This document shows positions 56,959-64,000 of a stretch of 64,000 nucleotides of DNA, in pieces. A program made the position numbers and the translations under genes. The DNA is taken from positions 1 through 64,000 of the forward strand of contig NZ_SMGD01000016.1 in NCBI RefSeq assembly GCF_004339545.1. Reading direction: 5' to 3'. The DNA comes from Celerinatantimonas diazotrophica. GTDB lineage: Bacteria; Pseudomonadota; Gammaproteobacteria; Enterobacterales; Celerinatantimonadaceae. The notes under the pieces are model-generated. The model searched no databases and was not told the origin of the DNA. It saw nothing but the letters and a program-made list of their open reading frames with translations. The stretch's first letter is position 1, and each line of letters opens with the position of its first letter.

Positions 56959-57973
56959 AAACCATAAATGTATTGTAGTTTCGGCACTGCTGTCAGCCAG
57001 CGTTCTATTGTCACTGCCTACCTGGGCAAAAGATAGAGTCGCTTTCATTCCAAAACTAGTGGGGGTTGGGTACTTCACCAGTGGTGGTGATGGCGCCAAA
57101 GAGATGGGCAAACAGCTAGGACTTGATGTGACCTATGATGGGCCGACAGAGCCGAGCGTGTCTGGTCAAGTTCGATTGATTAATAACTTCGTGAACCAAG
57201 GGTATAAAGCCATTGTCGTCTCCGCGGTTTCACCCGATGGGTTATGTTCAACCCTTAAACGGGCAATGCGTCGCGGCGTGAAAGTCCTGACCTGGGACTC
57301 TGATACACGTCCTGAGTGTCGTAGCTATTATATTGACCAAGGCACGCCTGACCAACTGGGGGCAATGTTGGTGAATATGGCGGCCGATCAGGTTCACAAA
57401 AAGAATGCCAAAGTTGCCTTTTTTTACTCAAGTCCAACGGTAACCGATCAAAACCAATGGGTTAACGTCGCTAAGAAAAAAATTAAAGCAGAGCATCCAG
57501 GGTGGAAGATTGTGACAACCCAATTTGGCTATAACGATGCTGTTAAGTCACTGCAAACAGCGCAAGGGATCCTCAAAGCTTATCCAGATCTGGATGCCAT
57601 TATTGCCCCTGATGCGAATGCATTACCTGCCGCTGCTCAGGCTGCAGAGAATTTAAATCGCAAGGGGATTGCGATCGTTGGATTTAGCACACCGAATGTG
57701 ATGCGTCCATATGTCAAACGCGGCACAGTTAAGGAATTTGGCTTATGGGATGTTGTTGAACAAGGGAAAATCGCGGTTGCTATCACCGATCAATTGCTAA
57801 AAGGCAAAACACTGAAAATCGGCGAAAAGATACAGATCCCGGGAGTCGGAACAGTCAAAGTCTCTCCTAATAGTGTTCAAGGCTATCACTACGAAGCTAA
57901 AGGGAACGGCATCATTTTGCTACCGAAACGCGTCGTCTTTACCAAAGACAATATCGATAAATATCATTTTTAA
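56948..57973 (+). CDS. lsrB: AI-2-binding periplasmic protein LsrB
   Basis: Periplasmic receptor of 341 residues for the hydrated (R)-THMF form of AI-2. A signal peptide ends at PTWAKD. The mature part has [23 protein letters not shown] and the ligand-site residues described for Salmonella LsrB (Lys35-like in PKLVG, Asp in SPDG, DSDT, and [11 protein letters not shown]) are visible. I chose the ATG at 56948 because AGGGAG lies eight bases upstream; ATG 56942 is too close to it. It feeds LsrCD. Confidence 0.94.
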   Translation: MFIKNHKCIVVSALLSASVLLSLPTWAKDRVAFIPKLVGVGYFTSGGDGAKEMGKQLGLDVTYDGPTEPSVSGQVRLINNFVNQGYKAIVVSAVSPDGLCSTLKRAMRRGVKVLTWDSDTRPECRSYYIDQGTPDQLGAMLVNMAADQVHKKNAKVAFFYSSPTVTDQNQWVNVAKKKIKAEHPGWKIVTTQFGYNDAVKSLQTAQGILKAYPDLDAIIAPDANALPAAAQAAENLNRKGIAIVGFSTPNVMRPYVKRGTVKEFGLWDVVEQGKIAVAITDQLLKGKTLKIGEKIQIPGVGTVKVSPNSVQGYHYEAKGNGIILLPKRVVFTKDNIDKYHF

Positions 57974-57985
57974 CAGGGGACAATT

Positions 57986-58864
57986 ATGGCCGATCTTGAT
58001 GACATTAAAGATGGTAAGAATTTTTATGAAAAGACACCACAGTCTAATCGTGCTTTTTATCTTAAAGGTGCGGGGGCATTGGATTGGGGAATGCAGTCTC
58101 GCTTAGCTCGAATTTTTAATCCGGAGTCTGCTAAAACGGTGATGTTGGCTTTTGATCATGGCTATTTTCAAGGGCCAACCACAGGGTTAGAGCGAATCGA
58201 TGTCAATATTGCACCACTGTTTGATGAGACGGATGTGTTGATGTGTACTCGTGGGATTTTGCGTAGTGTTGTGCCTTCTCAGGTACAAAAACCGGTGGTC
58301 TTGCGAGCGTCTGGTGGCAATTCAATTTTGGGCGAACTGTCCAATGAAGCTGTGGCAGTTTCTATGGAAGATGCTTTGCGGCTTAATGCAAGTGCAGTGG
58401 CTGCCCAGATTTATATTGGTTCAGAGTATGAGCACCAATCGATTAAGAACATCATTCAGTTAGTCGATCAAGGAATGCGCTATGCAATGCCTGTGATGGC
58501 CGTGACCGGGGTTGGAAAAGAGATGGCCCGTGATCAGCGTTACTTCTCTTTAGCTACTCGTATTGCTGCTGAAATGGGGGCTCAAATTGTAAAAACCTAC
58601 TATGTTGAGAAAGGTTTTGAACGAGTCACAGCCGGATGCCCTGTTCCTATTGTGATCGCTGGAGGGAAAAAATTGCCCGAAAAAGAAGCGCTAGAGATGT
58701 GTTATCGTGCGGTCGATCAAGGGGCTCAAGGTGTTGATATGGGACGTAATATTTTCCAATCAGAGCAACCATTGGCGATGCTAAATGCGGTAAAACGTGT
58801 TGTCCACCAAGGCGAAAATGCGGAACATGCGTACCAGTTTTTCTTAGATCAAAAGAACGGCTAG
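57986..58864 (+). CDS. lsrF: 3-hydroxy-5-phosphonooxypentane-2,4-dione thiolase LsrF
   Basis: Aldolase-fold thiolase of 292 residues that transfers an acetyl group from isomerised phospho-AI-2 to CoA, ending the signal. It has [20 protein letters not shown], the catalytic Lys in [15 protein letters not shown], and [21 protein letters not shown] and [19 protein letters not shown] precedes the start. A long imperfect hairpin (58880-58945) separates it from lsrG. Confidence 0.95.
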   Translation: MADLDDIKDGKNFYEKTPQSNRAFYLKGAGALDWGMQSRLARIFNPESAKTVMLAFDHGYFQGPTTGLERIDVNIAPLFDETDVLMCTRGILRSVVPSQVQKPVVLRASGGNSILGELSNEAVAVSMEDALRLNASAVAAQIYIGSEYEHQSIKNIIQLVDQGMRYAMPVMAVTGVGKEMARDQRYFSLATRIAAEMGAQIVKTYYVEKGFERVTAGCPVPIVIAGGKKLPEKEALEMCYRAVDQGAQGVDMGRNIFQSEQPLAMLNAVKRVVHQGENAEHAYQFFLDQKNG

Positions 58865-58879
58865 GTATAGGCTTGATAG

Positions 58880-58945
58880 ATGTCGAACATTCAACCGTCG
58901 AGGCTGTTGTTAGTTAAGACGGTTGAGTGCTTCGTTATGCGACAT
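58880..58945 (+). repeat. long imperfect hairpin between lsrF and lsrG
   Basis: Nested arms: ATGTCG (58880-58885) with CGACAT (58940-58945) outside, and TCAACCGTC (58891-58899) with GACGGTTGA (58918-58926) inside, joined by a partly paired stretch. It fills most of the 116-base gap inside the operon. There is no T run, so it more likely blocks exonucleases or sets lsrF/lsrG ratios than terminates. Confidence 0.6.
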
Positions 58946-58986
58946 CTGATCAACCAACTAGAGGTTAATATTGTAAGGAGATGAAT

Positions 58987-59295
58987 ATGTTCGCGATGCT
59001 GGTAGAGATCAATATCAAAGAAGGCAAAGAATCAGAGTTTTTAGAAGTATTTACCCGCAATCACATCGGGACTCGAAATGAACCGGGTAATGTGCGTTTT
59101 GATGTGTTGCGTGATCCTGTTGTCAAAACACGATTTTATGCCTATGAAGTCTATCAAAGTGAGCAGGCGTTAAGTGAACATCGGACTACTGCTCATTATC
59201 AGCGGTGTGTCAAAGAACTGGAACCGATTATGAGTCAGGCACGTTCAAAGCGGATATTTGACTGGGTCTTGCCGGAGCAGCCTGATGAGTCATGA
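58987..59295 (+). CDS. lsrG: phospho-AI-2 isomerase LsrG
   Basis: Antibiotic-biosynthesis-monooxygenase-fold (ABM) protein of 102 residues that isomerises P-DPD to the LsrF substrate. It has MLVEINIKEGKESEFLEVF, NEPGNVRFDVLRDP, and the active-site histidines in HRTTAHYQRC. AAGGAG lies directly before an ATG at 58981, too close for use; the ATG at 58987 has the correct spacing. The end overlaps lsrE by eleven bases. Confidence 0.92.
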   Translation: MFAMLVEINIKEGKESEFLEVFTRNHIGTRNEPGNVRFDVLRDPVVKTRFYAYEVYQSEQALSEHRTTAHYQRCVKELEPIMSQARSKRIFDWVLPEQPDES

Positions 59296-60025
59296 ATGTA
59301 AAAAGCAGTTATTGCAGCACTTAAAGCACCAGTCGATTAGTGCTGCGATCCTTGCATCAGGATGGTTAGAACTGCCGCAGACACTGACGAAATTGCAACA
59401 GCATCAGGTTGATCTTCTCCATTTTGATATTGCAGATGGCTATCACTGGCCATTATTTACCACTTCAGAAACAGCTTTGAAGCAGTTTGATAGCCATGTT
59501 TTTAAAGATGTGCATTTGATGGTTCGAGATAATTTTGAGATGGCGCAAAAGAGTTATCAAAGTGGGGCGAATGCAATCACACTGCAAATCGAAAATGCTC
59601 AATCGCTGGACGCTACGTTAACATTTCTTAAAGATAAAACAGCCGAATTTCAGGGAAAAAGTTATCCATTGCTGATTGGCTTAGCGATAATGCCCACGAG
59701 TGATATAGAGGTGTTTACTCGCTATATTGACGATGTGGATCTGTTCACACTCGTTACCTTTGATCTACATACAGGGGAGAAACTCAGTGCTATAGAGCTT
59801 GCTAAGCGTGTGCAACAACTAGTGAATATATTAGGGGAGCGACGCAAAGATAAAATGATTGCCTTAGATGGTGGAATTAACGATGAGAGCTTGGCCCAAC
59901 TTAGTCAATTAGGTATGGATATTGATTGGCTTGTAGCTGGTAGTGGGTTGTTTCGTGATCATCGATTGACTGAGCGGTTAAAGACTTGGCCAAAGCACCT
60001 GCAGGCCATGCAGACACATATTTAA
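59285..60025 (+). CDS. lsrE: ribulose-phosphate 3-epimerase-like protein LsrE
   Basis: TIM-barrel protein of 246 residues like the seventh gene of the Salmonella lsr operon, absent from the E. coli one. It keeps the epimerase residues: HFDIADG near 46-52 (His and Asp; the usual Met is Ala), the His in KDVHLMV and the Asp in IALDGGIND, and phosphate-site AGSGLF. Its exact role in AI-2 metabolism is not established. GGAG lies seven to eight bases before the ATG, which overlaps lsrG. Confidence 0.88.
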   Translation: MSHECKKQLLQHLKHQSISAAILASGWLELPQTLTKLQQHQVDLLHFDIADGYHWPLFTTSETALKQFDSHVFKDVHLMVRDNFEMAQKSYQSGANAITLQIENAQSLDATLTFLKDKTAEFQGKSYPLLIGLAIMPTSDIEVFTRYIDDVDLFTLVTFDLHTGEKLSAIELAKRVQQLVNILGERRKDKMIALDGGINDESLAQLSQLGMDIDWLVAGSGLFRDHRLTERLKTWPKHLQAMQTHI

Positions 60026-60049
60026 ATCTTTACTCTAAATTCGATAAAG

Positions 60050-60071
60050 CGCCCTTGCGAAACCAAGGGCG
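60050..60071 (+). terminator. hairpin after lsrE
   Basis: CGCCCTTG / CAAGGGCG with a 6-base loop, 24 bases after the last lsr gene. No T run follows, so it may act with Rho. Confidence 0.5.
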
Positions 60072-60221
60072 AGATAGATGATAACAGGTGAGCCTTGGTT
60101 TATATTCAGAGCTTGCTCAGCTTTGGACTCTATTGCTCTTTTGTTCGAAATCCTTATTAATTAATAGGTCGGCCATTTGTCAAACGCATCACCTATTATG
60201 CCAAAATACCAATTAATTTTA

Positions 60222-60866
60222 CTAAATGGTTAAAACGGTGCGACAGAGTATCGTGAGTCCAATCAGGATAAAAGTAGCGCCACAAAACAGGTCAACATAT
60301 CGACCTGCCTTTTGTAATTTTAGATGAACTCGCTTGGATGATAAGAGCCAAGCCAAGGCCGCAAACCAACCAAATGATAACCCCCACAGTATCGTGATTG
60401 CCTGGGCTTTTGCTACTAGCGGAAAATAGGCTGGAATGAGTGTTGAAACTAAACTCACAAAATATACCAGTGCCTTAGGATTAAGCATGTTGGTTAAATA
60501 ACCTTTAGATAGCGCTTGTCGATTACTTTTAAGTGATAAAACGCTATGTTGTGCAACATCGGCTGGGGTACGTCGGCTCAACCCTTCCTTAATCGCTGTA
60601 CTCCCTAAATAAAGTAGATAACTGCCACCCAACAGTTCAATAACTGTAAACCAGTTATGGTGCTGGTTAACTAATAAGCTGATGCCAGTAATGCTTAACA
60701 GTGAATGAGTTAAAATTCCCAGCGATAATCCCAGTGCGATATAAATGCCGCGTTCTCGACCATATCGACTGGCATTTTGGACCACTAACGCAAAGTCAGG
60801 ACCTGGACTTAAAAGTGCGACAAAATGAACGAAAGCGAGTGTAATCAGCACATGTGTTTGGTTCAT
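60222..60866 (-). CDS. LysE family exporter
   Basis: Amino-acid efflux carrier of the LysE/RhtB type, 214 residues, six predicted helices. It carries the hallmark LSPGPDFALVVQNASRYGR near 19-37 and KGYLTNMLNPKALVYFVS. The substrate is not predictable; RhtB/RhtC-like proteins export homoserine, threonine or related compounds. GGAGA precedes the ATG. It follows an AraC-type regulator on the same strand by 66 bases, which probably controls it. Confidence 0.88.
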   Translation of the reverse strand: MNQTHVLITLAFVHFVALLSPGPDFALVVQNASRYGRERGIYIALGLSLGILTHSLLSITGISLLVNQHHNWFTVIELLGGSYLLYLGSTAIKEGLSRRTPADVAQHSVLSLKSNRQALSKGYLTNMLNPKALVYFVSLVSTLIPAYFPLVAKAQAITILWGLSFGWFAALAWLLSSKRVHLKLQKAGRYVDLFCGATFILIGLTILCRTVLTI

Positions 60867-60932
60867 GGAACATCTCCGCGATAAAAGTCAGATTGTCGCA
60901 GCCAGAATATGTCAGTGCTTGTAAAATAGTGA

Positions 60933-61724
60933 CTAACTCACTTGTGAAGGGGAAACGCCATAGGCACGTTTAAATGCTTTGCTAAAATGGGCCTGATCGT
61001 AAAACCCTACTTGTTGAGCGACATCTGTTCCAGGAATTTTCGCTTTGATTAGATTCATTGCCTGTTCGAGGCGTAACCGTAATAGCCAAGCATGAGGGGT
61101 AATGCCCATTGCTGCTTTAAAACGGCGTTGAAACTGGATTGGACTCAGCTGGCAGATATCTGATAACTGATGTAAATGAATGGGTTGATCTAAATGGGCC
61201 AACATAAATTCACGCAATGTTGTCAAAGTCTGTTGACCTAATTGCACTGCTGGACGTTCTTTAGTGGTTGCATAATGTTCCACTAACACGGAGAGTGCTT
61301 CGTAGGGGATGCAATCTTTAGCGAGTTGACTGAGCGTGTCATCATGCATGAGCAGGTGGGCTTGAATCAGCTGATAGAAGAGTGTGCGGTCACGAATGAT
61401 CAGCTGTTTAAAGGATAAAGTCGTGGGGTTCACTAAATTTAAATGAGAATCGAACCACTGGGGATCAATGCTAAAAACGCGGACCTGATACCCCTGAAGA
61501 TGAGGTGCATAGCCATCATGCAGTTCATCTGGCGGCATGATTACGAGTTCCTCAGGACCGATTCGATGATGTTCGCCACGATATAAAAAGCGCTGTTCAC
61601 CAGCGGTGATTAGACCAATATGGTAATCAAGATGATAATGGCGCTCAAAGGCAAATTGTTGGTAATAACCATGGATTAAATCAATGCCTGTTTCTGCGCT
61701 ACTTTGATAGTAAATTTTATCCAT
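60933..61724 (-). CDS. AraC family transcriptional regulator
   Basis: Regulator of 263 residues. Residues about 10-90 form a cupin sensor (HYHLDYHIGLITAGEQRFLY, then PPDELHDGYAP); the C-terminal about 100 residues contain two helix-turn-helices (IHLHQLSDICQLSPIQFQRRFKAAMG and GTDVAQQVGFYDQAHFSKAFKRAYGVSP). Such AraC proteins often sit beside LysE exporters and sense an amino acid. The neighbouring sulfhydrylase gene on the same strand may also belong to its regulon. Confidence 0.88.
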   Translation of the reverse strand: MDKIYYQSSAETGIDLIHGYYQQFAFERHYHLDYHIGLITAGEQRFLYRGEHHRIGPEELVIMPPDELHDGYAPHLQGYQVRVFSIDPQWFDSHLNLVNPTTLSFKQLIIRDRTLFYQLIQAHLLMHDDTLSQLAKDCIPYEALSVLVEHYATTKERPAVQLGQQTLTTLREFMLAHLDQPIHLHQLSDICQLSPIQFQRRFKAAMGITPHAWLLRLRLEQAMNLIKAKIPGTDVAQQVGFYDQAHFSKAFKRAYGVSPSQVS

Positions 61725-61811
61725 AGTGGTTGATTTGGCCCCTTTGTCATTAGCTTAACTATCAAATATTGGTAGCGCTTGTAAAAAATGATCAATGGGG
61801 CCTAGTTTTGC

Positions 61812-63089
61812 TTAAGCTTGACTGGCATCCAGTGCTTGCGCTAAATCGGCGAGAATATCGTCAATGTGTTCAATTCCGACTGACAGTCGAATCATCTCGG
61901 GTTTTACGCCGGCTTCGGCTTGTTCTGATTGACTCATCTGGCGGTGGGTTGTGGATGCTGGGTGACAAGCCAGTGATTTGGCATCCCCGATGTTAACCAG
62001 CCGCTTAAATAGATTTAATGCATCGTAGAATTTAACCCCTGCGGCATAGCCACCTTTGAGACCAAATGACAAAATAGATGAGGCCTTGCCTTTCATATAC
62101 CGTTCAGCGAGCGGATAAAATGGACTATCATTTAATCCGGCATAACTGACCCAATCAACTAGGTCATGTTCTTTGAGATAGTGCGCGACGGCTATTGCAT
62201 TTTCACAGTGGCGCTCCATTCTAAGTGCCAGTGTTTCTAGCCCTTGCATAATTAAAAATGAATTCATGGGGGCCAAAGTAGCACCTGTATTGCGCAGTGA
62301 AACTGTACGAGCTCGGGCAATATAGGCGGCGGCACCAAACTCTTCACTATAAACGACACCATGATAAGACGCTTCAGGTTGATTAAATTGTGGGAAACGG
62401 CCTCGGTCGGCAGTCCAATCAAACATTCCTGAATCGACAATGGCACCCGCTAGCGTCGTGCCGTGTCCACCAATGTATTTAGTCAGTGAATGCACTACGA
62501 TATCAGCACCATGCTCGAATGGTTTGCAAAGCGCTGGTGTAGCGACAGTATTATCTACAATTAATGGCACACTCTGGGCATGCGCGACTAAACTTAGCGC
62601 TTCAATGTCAATGATATTGCCCGCTGGATTGCCAATGCTCTCGCAATAAACGGCTTTCGTGTTGCTATCAATGAGTTTTGCAATGGCTTGCGGGCTGTCA
62701 TCTTCGGCAAAACGTACTTCAATGCCTTGTCGAGGCAGCATGTGTGCAAATAGAGTGTAGGTGCCTCCATATAATTGTGGCGTTGACACAATATTATCAC
62801 CCATCTGCGCTAAATTTTGCACGGCATAGGTAATCGCGGCTGCGCCAGAACTGACGGCTAAAGCACCAACACCGCCCTCTAATGCTGCGAGCCGTTTTTC
62901 TAAGACATCGTTAGTAGGGTTCATGAGCCGGGTATAAATATTACCAGGTACGGCCAGATCAAACAGATCGGCACCGTGTTGAGCGTTGTCAAATTCGTAA
63001 GCCGCTGTCTGATAAATAGGGACCGCTACCGATTTAGTCGTTGGTTCACTTTGATATCCGCCATGGATAGCGATGGTTTCATCTTTCAT
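61812..63089 (-). CDS. metY: O-acetylhomoserine aminocarboxypropyltransferase/cysteine synthase type enzyme
   Basis: PLP enzyme of the Cys/Met metabolism family, 425 residues. The length and segments KDETIAIHGGYQSEPTTKSVAVPIYQTAAYEF, YTRLMNPTND and the PLP lysine in HSLTKYIGGHGTTLAGAI are those of O-acetylhomoserine sulfhydrylases, which add sulfide directly to O-acetylhomoserine to make homocysteine. This joins with sulfide from CysJI in this window. AAGGAG precedes the start. No SAM riboswitch or clear MetJ boxes were recognised upstream. Confidence 0.87.
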   Translation of the reverse strand: MKDETIAIHGGYQSEPTTKSVAVPIYQTAAYEFDNAQHGADLFDLAVPGNIYTRLMNPTNDVLEKRLAALEGGVGALAVSSGAAAITYAVQNLAQMGDNIVSTPQLYGGTYTLFAHMLPRQGIEVRFAEDDSPQAIAKLIDSNTKAVYCESIGNPAGNIIDIEALSLVAHAQSVPLIVDNTVATPALCKPFEHGADIVVHSLTKYIGGHGTTLAGAIVDSGMFDWTADRGRFPQFNQPEASYHGVVYSEEFGAAAYIARARTVSLRNTGATLAPMNSFLIMQGLETLALRMERHCENAIAVAHYLKEHDLVDWVSYAGLNDSPFYPLAERYMKGKASSILSFGLKGGYAAGVKFYDALNLFKRLVNIGDAKSLACHPASTTHRQMSQSEQAEAGVKPEMIRLSVGIEHIDDILADLAQALDASQA

Positions 63090-63304
63090 CGTTACTCCTT
63101 ATAAATACTGATAGTTATCTAACTAATACTTTACAGGGTTTTAGATTAAAGGTCAGGGACAAATTAAGTTGTGATTAGGGCAATTGGGTATAGGCGTGTC
63201 AAATCTACCCGGCTACTATGTGTAAAGCTCTGATTACATATAGCTGTCACACGAAGCCTATGATAGCCTTTTAGCGCTTATGTTAGATGGCCCTTGAATT
63301 TTTT

Positions 63305-64000
63305 ATGGTAAAAAAACCACAAAACCAGCAATCGAAACCTCGTGTCAAAAAAACATCGTCGTCAAAACGCCGCTCGAATGCTAAAAAGACTCCTCGTCGC
63401 AGGCGTTTTAGTGGGCTAGCGATTAAATTTTTTGTGGTCTTTGTGGTGATCATGGGGGTTTGGGGCGTTTATCTTGATAGTAAAATTCGCTATCGATTCG
63501 AGGGGCACAAGTGGCAACTGCCAGCCGTCATTTATGGCCGTGAATTGAATCTATACCCGAATATTCGTCTAACGCGTCAAGAAGTCGAGCGAGAATTAAA
63601 ACAGCTCAATTATCGTAAAGTGACTCATCCTATCTCATCTGGAGAGTTTTCAGCCTCTGACTATAAAATTGCGATGGTTCGCCGACCTTTTACTTTTCCT
63701 GATGGTTCGCAGGGAGCTGTCCCCGTATTATTAACCTTTTCCAAAACGCGCTTAGTGAAGATTCAGAATCGGGATACGGGGGCGCCCTTATCGCATTTGC
63801 GTCTCGACCCGGTGCTGATTGATAGGATTTCAACGGGGAGTAGTGAAGATCGTCTGTTTGTCCCGTTGTCGCAAATCCCTAAATCATTGACGCAGGCACT
63901 CATTCAAACTGAAGACCGAGATTTTTACCACCATGAGGGGGTTTCTTTAACCGGTATCGCTCGCGCATTTGTGGTAAACCTCATGGCAGGGCATACGGTT
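63305..64000 (+). CDS. mrcB: penicillin-binding protein 1B, N-terminal part (runs off the window)
   Basis: Bifunctional peptidoglycan glycosyltransferase/transpeptidase, the first 232 residues only. A short basic cytoplasmic tail (KRRSNAKKTPRRRR) leads to a transmembrane helix (FVVFVVIMGVWGVYL), then the UB2H domain (WQLPAVIYGRELNLYPNIRL) and the start of the glycosyltransferase with its catalytic Glu in ALIQTEDRDFYHHEGVSL. The frame is open to the window end. UB2H is the LpoB contact, so this is PBP1b, not PBP1a. In E. coli it directly follows hrpB. Confidence 0.93.
   Translation, partial: MVKKPQNQQSKPRVKKTSSSKRRSNAKKTPRRRRFSGLAIKFFVVFVVIMGVWGVYLDSKIRYRFEGHKWQLPAVIYGRELNLYPNIRLTRQEVERELKQLNYRKVTHPISSGEFSASDYKIAMVRRPFTFPDGSQGAVPVLLTFSKTRLVKIQNRDTGAPLSHLRLDPVLIDRISTGSSEDRLFVPLSQIPKSLTQALIQTEDRDFYHHEGVSLTGIARAFVVNLMAGHTV

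Noticed and set aside
63090-63304. SAM riboswitch or MetJ boxes upstream of metY
   Set aside because: No conserved SAM riboswitch core and no tandem AGACGTCT-like met boxes were recognisable.
50593-63304. Mobile-element explanation for the lsr block
   Set aside because: No transposase, integrase, tRNA target or terminal repeats were found at either edge.

Overview
The window is a gammaproteobacterial chromosome segment. It opens with the last bases of a 5S rRNA gene. It then carries blocks known from Enterobacterales and Vibrionaceae: ilvIH next to leuA, cysJIH, msrPQ, the hpt/yadGH to panDCB-folK-pcnB-gluQ-dksA-sfsA-thpR-hrpB-mrcB block that surrounds minute 3 in E. coli, and a LuxR/HapR-type TetR regulator beside hpt, which is the Vibrio arrangement. 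The genus cannot be fixed from this window; a Vibrio/Aeromonas/enteric-related lineage fits best. No prophage, transposase, CRISPR array or tRNA was seen.

Layout. 1-4.1 kb: 5S tail, 3-methyladenine glycosylase, UppP, a PIN-PhoH ATPase and a PilZ protein. 4.1-9.4 kb: branched-chain amino-acid synthesis. leuA (minus strand) has a complete attenuation leader (Leu-rich peptide plus terminator) and diverges from ilvIH; a transglutaminase-like secreted protein overlaps the leuA end. 9.6-17.4 kb: a TRAP dicarboxylate transporter (dctPQM) with a sigma-54 promoter, and its likely DctB/DctD two-component system, led by an unusual enoyl-CoA-hydratase-like gene; efpL lies between them. 17.6-26.8 kb: an outer-membrane barrel, the assimilatory sulfite reduction operon cysJIH and an iron/anion-type ABC importer. 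27-34 kb: MFS carrier, hydroxyacid reductase, SUMT (siroheme for CysI), a TIGR03899-like protein, ppa, mpl. 34-41 kb: the quorum-sensing master regulator homologue, hpt, an ABC-2 exporter, a TrmB-like methyltransferase, the periplasmic methionine sulfoxide repair pair msrPQ, a His/Cys-rich YqjI-type PadR regulator with a visible operator array, and a Fur-family regulator. 41-50.6 kb: pantothenate genes and the pcnB-gluQ-dksA-sfsA-thpR-hrpB block; pcnB starts at a rare AUU codon, as in E. coli. 50.6-60 kb: a complete Salmonella-type autoinducer-2 uptake and processing locus (lsrK, lsrR, lsrACDBFGE). 60-64 kb: LysE exporter, AraC regulator, an O-acetylhomoserine sulfhydrylase-type enzyme, and the start of mrcB.

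How it works together. Two communication modules share one segment: a HapR/LuxR-type regulator with a candidate autoregulatory operator, and an Lsr locus that sits between hrpB and mrcB, genes that are neighbours in E. coli. Sulfur metabolism recurs (cysJIH, SUMT for siroheme, the MetY-like enzyme, msrPQ). Several genes show regulation readable in the DNA: the leu attenuator, the dctP -24/-12 promoter, the dksA-gluQ hairpin, the YqjI-like operators and the lsrR-lsrA palindrome. I found no clearly novel multi-gene system. The most interesting leads are the HapR plus Lsr pairing, the YqjI/Fur/MsrPQ cluster, and the enoyl-CoA-hydratase-like protein without catalytic glutamates that leads the dctBD operon.
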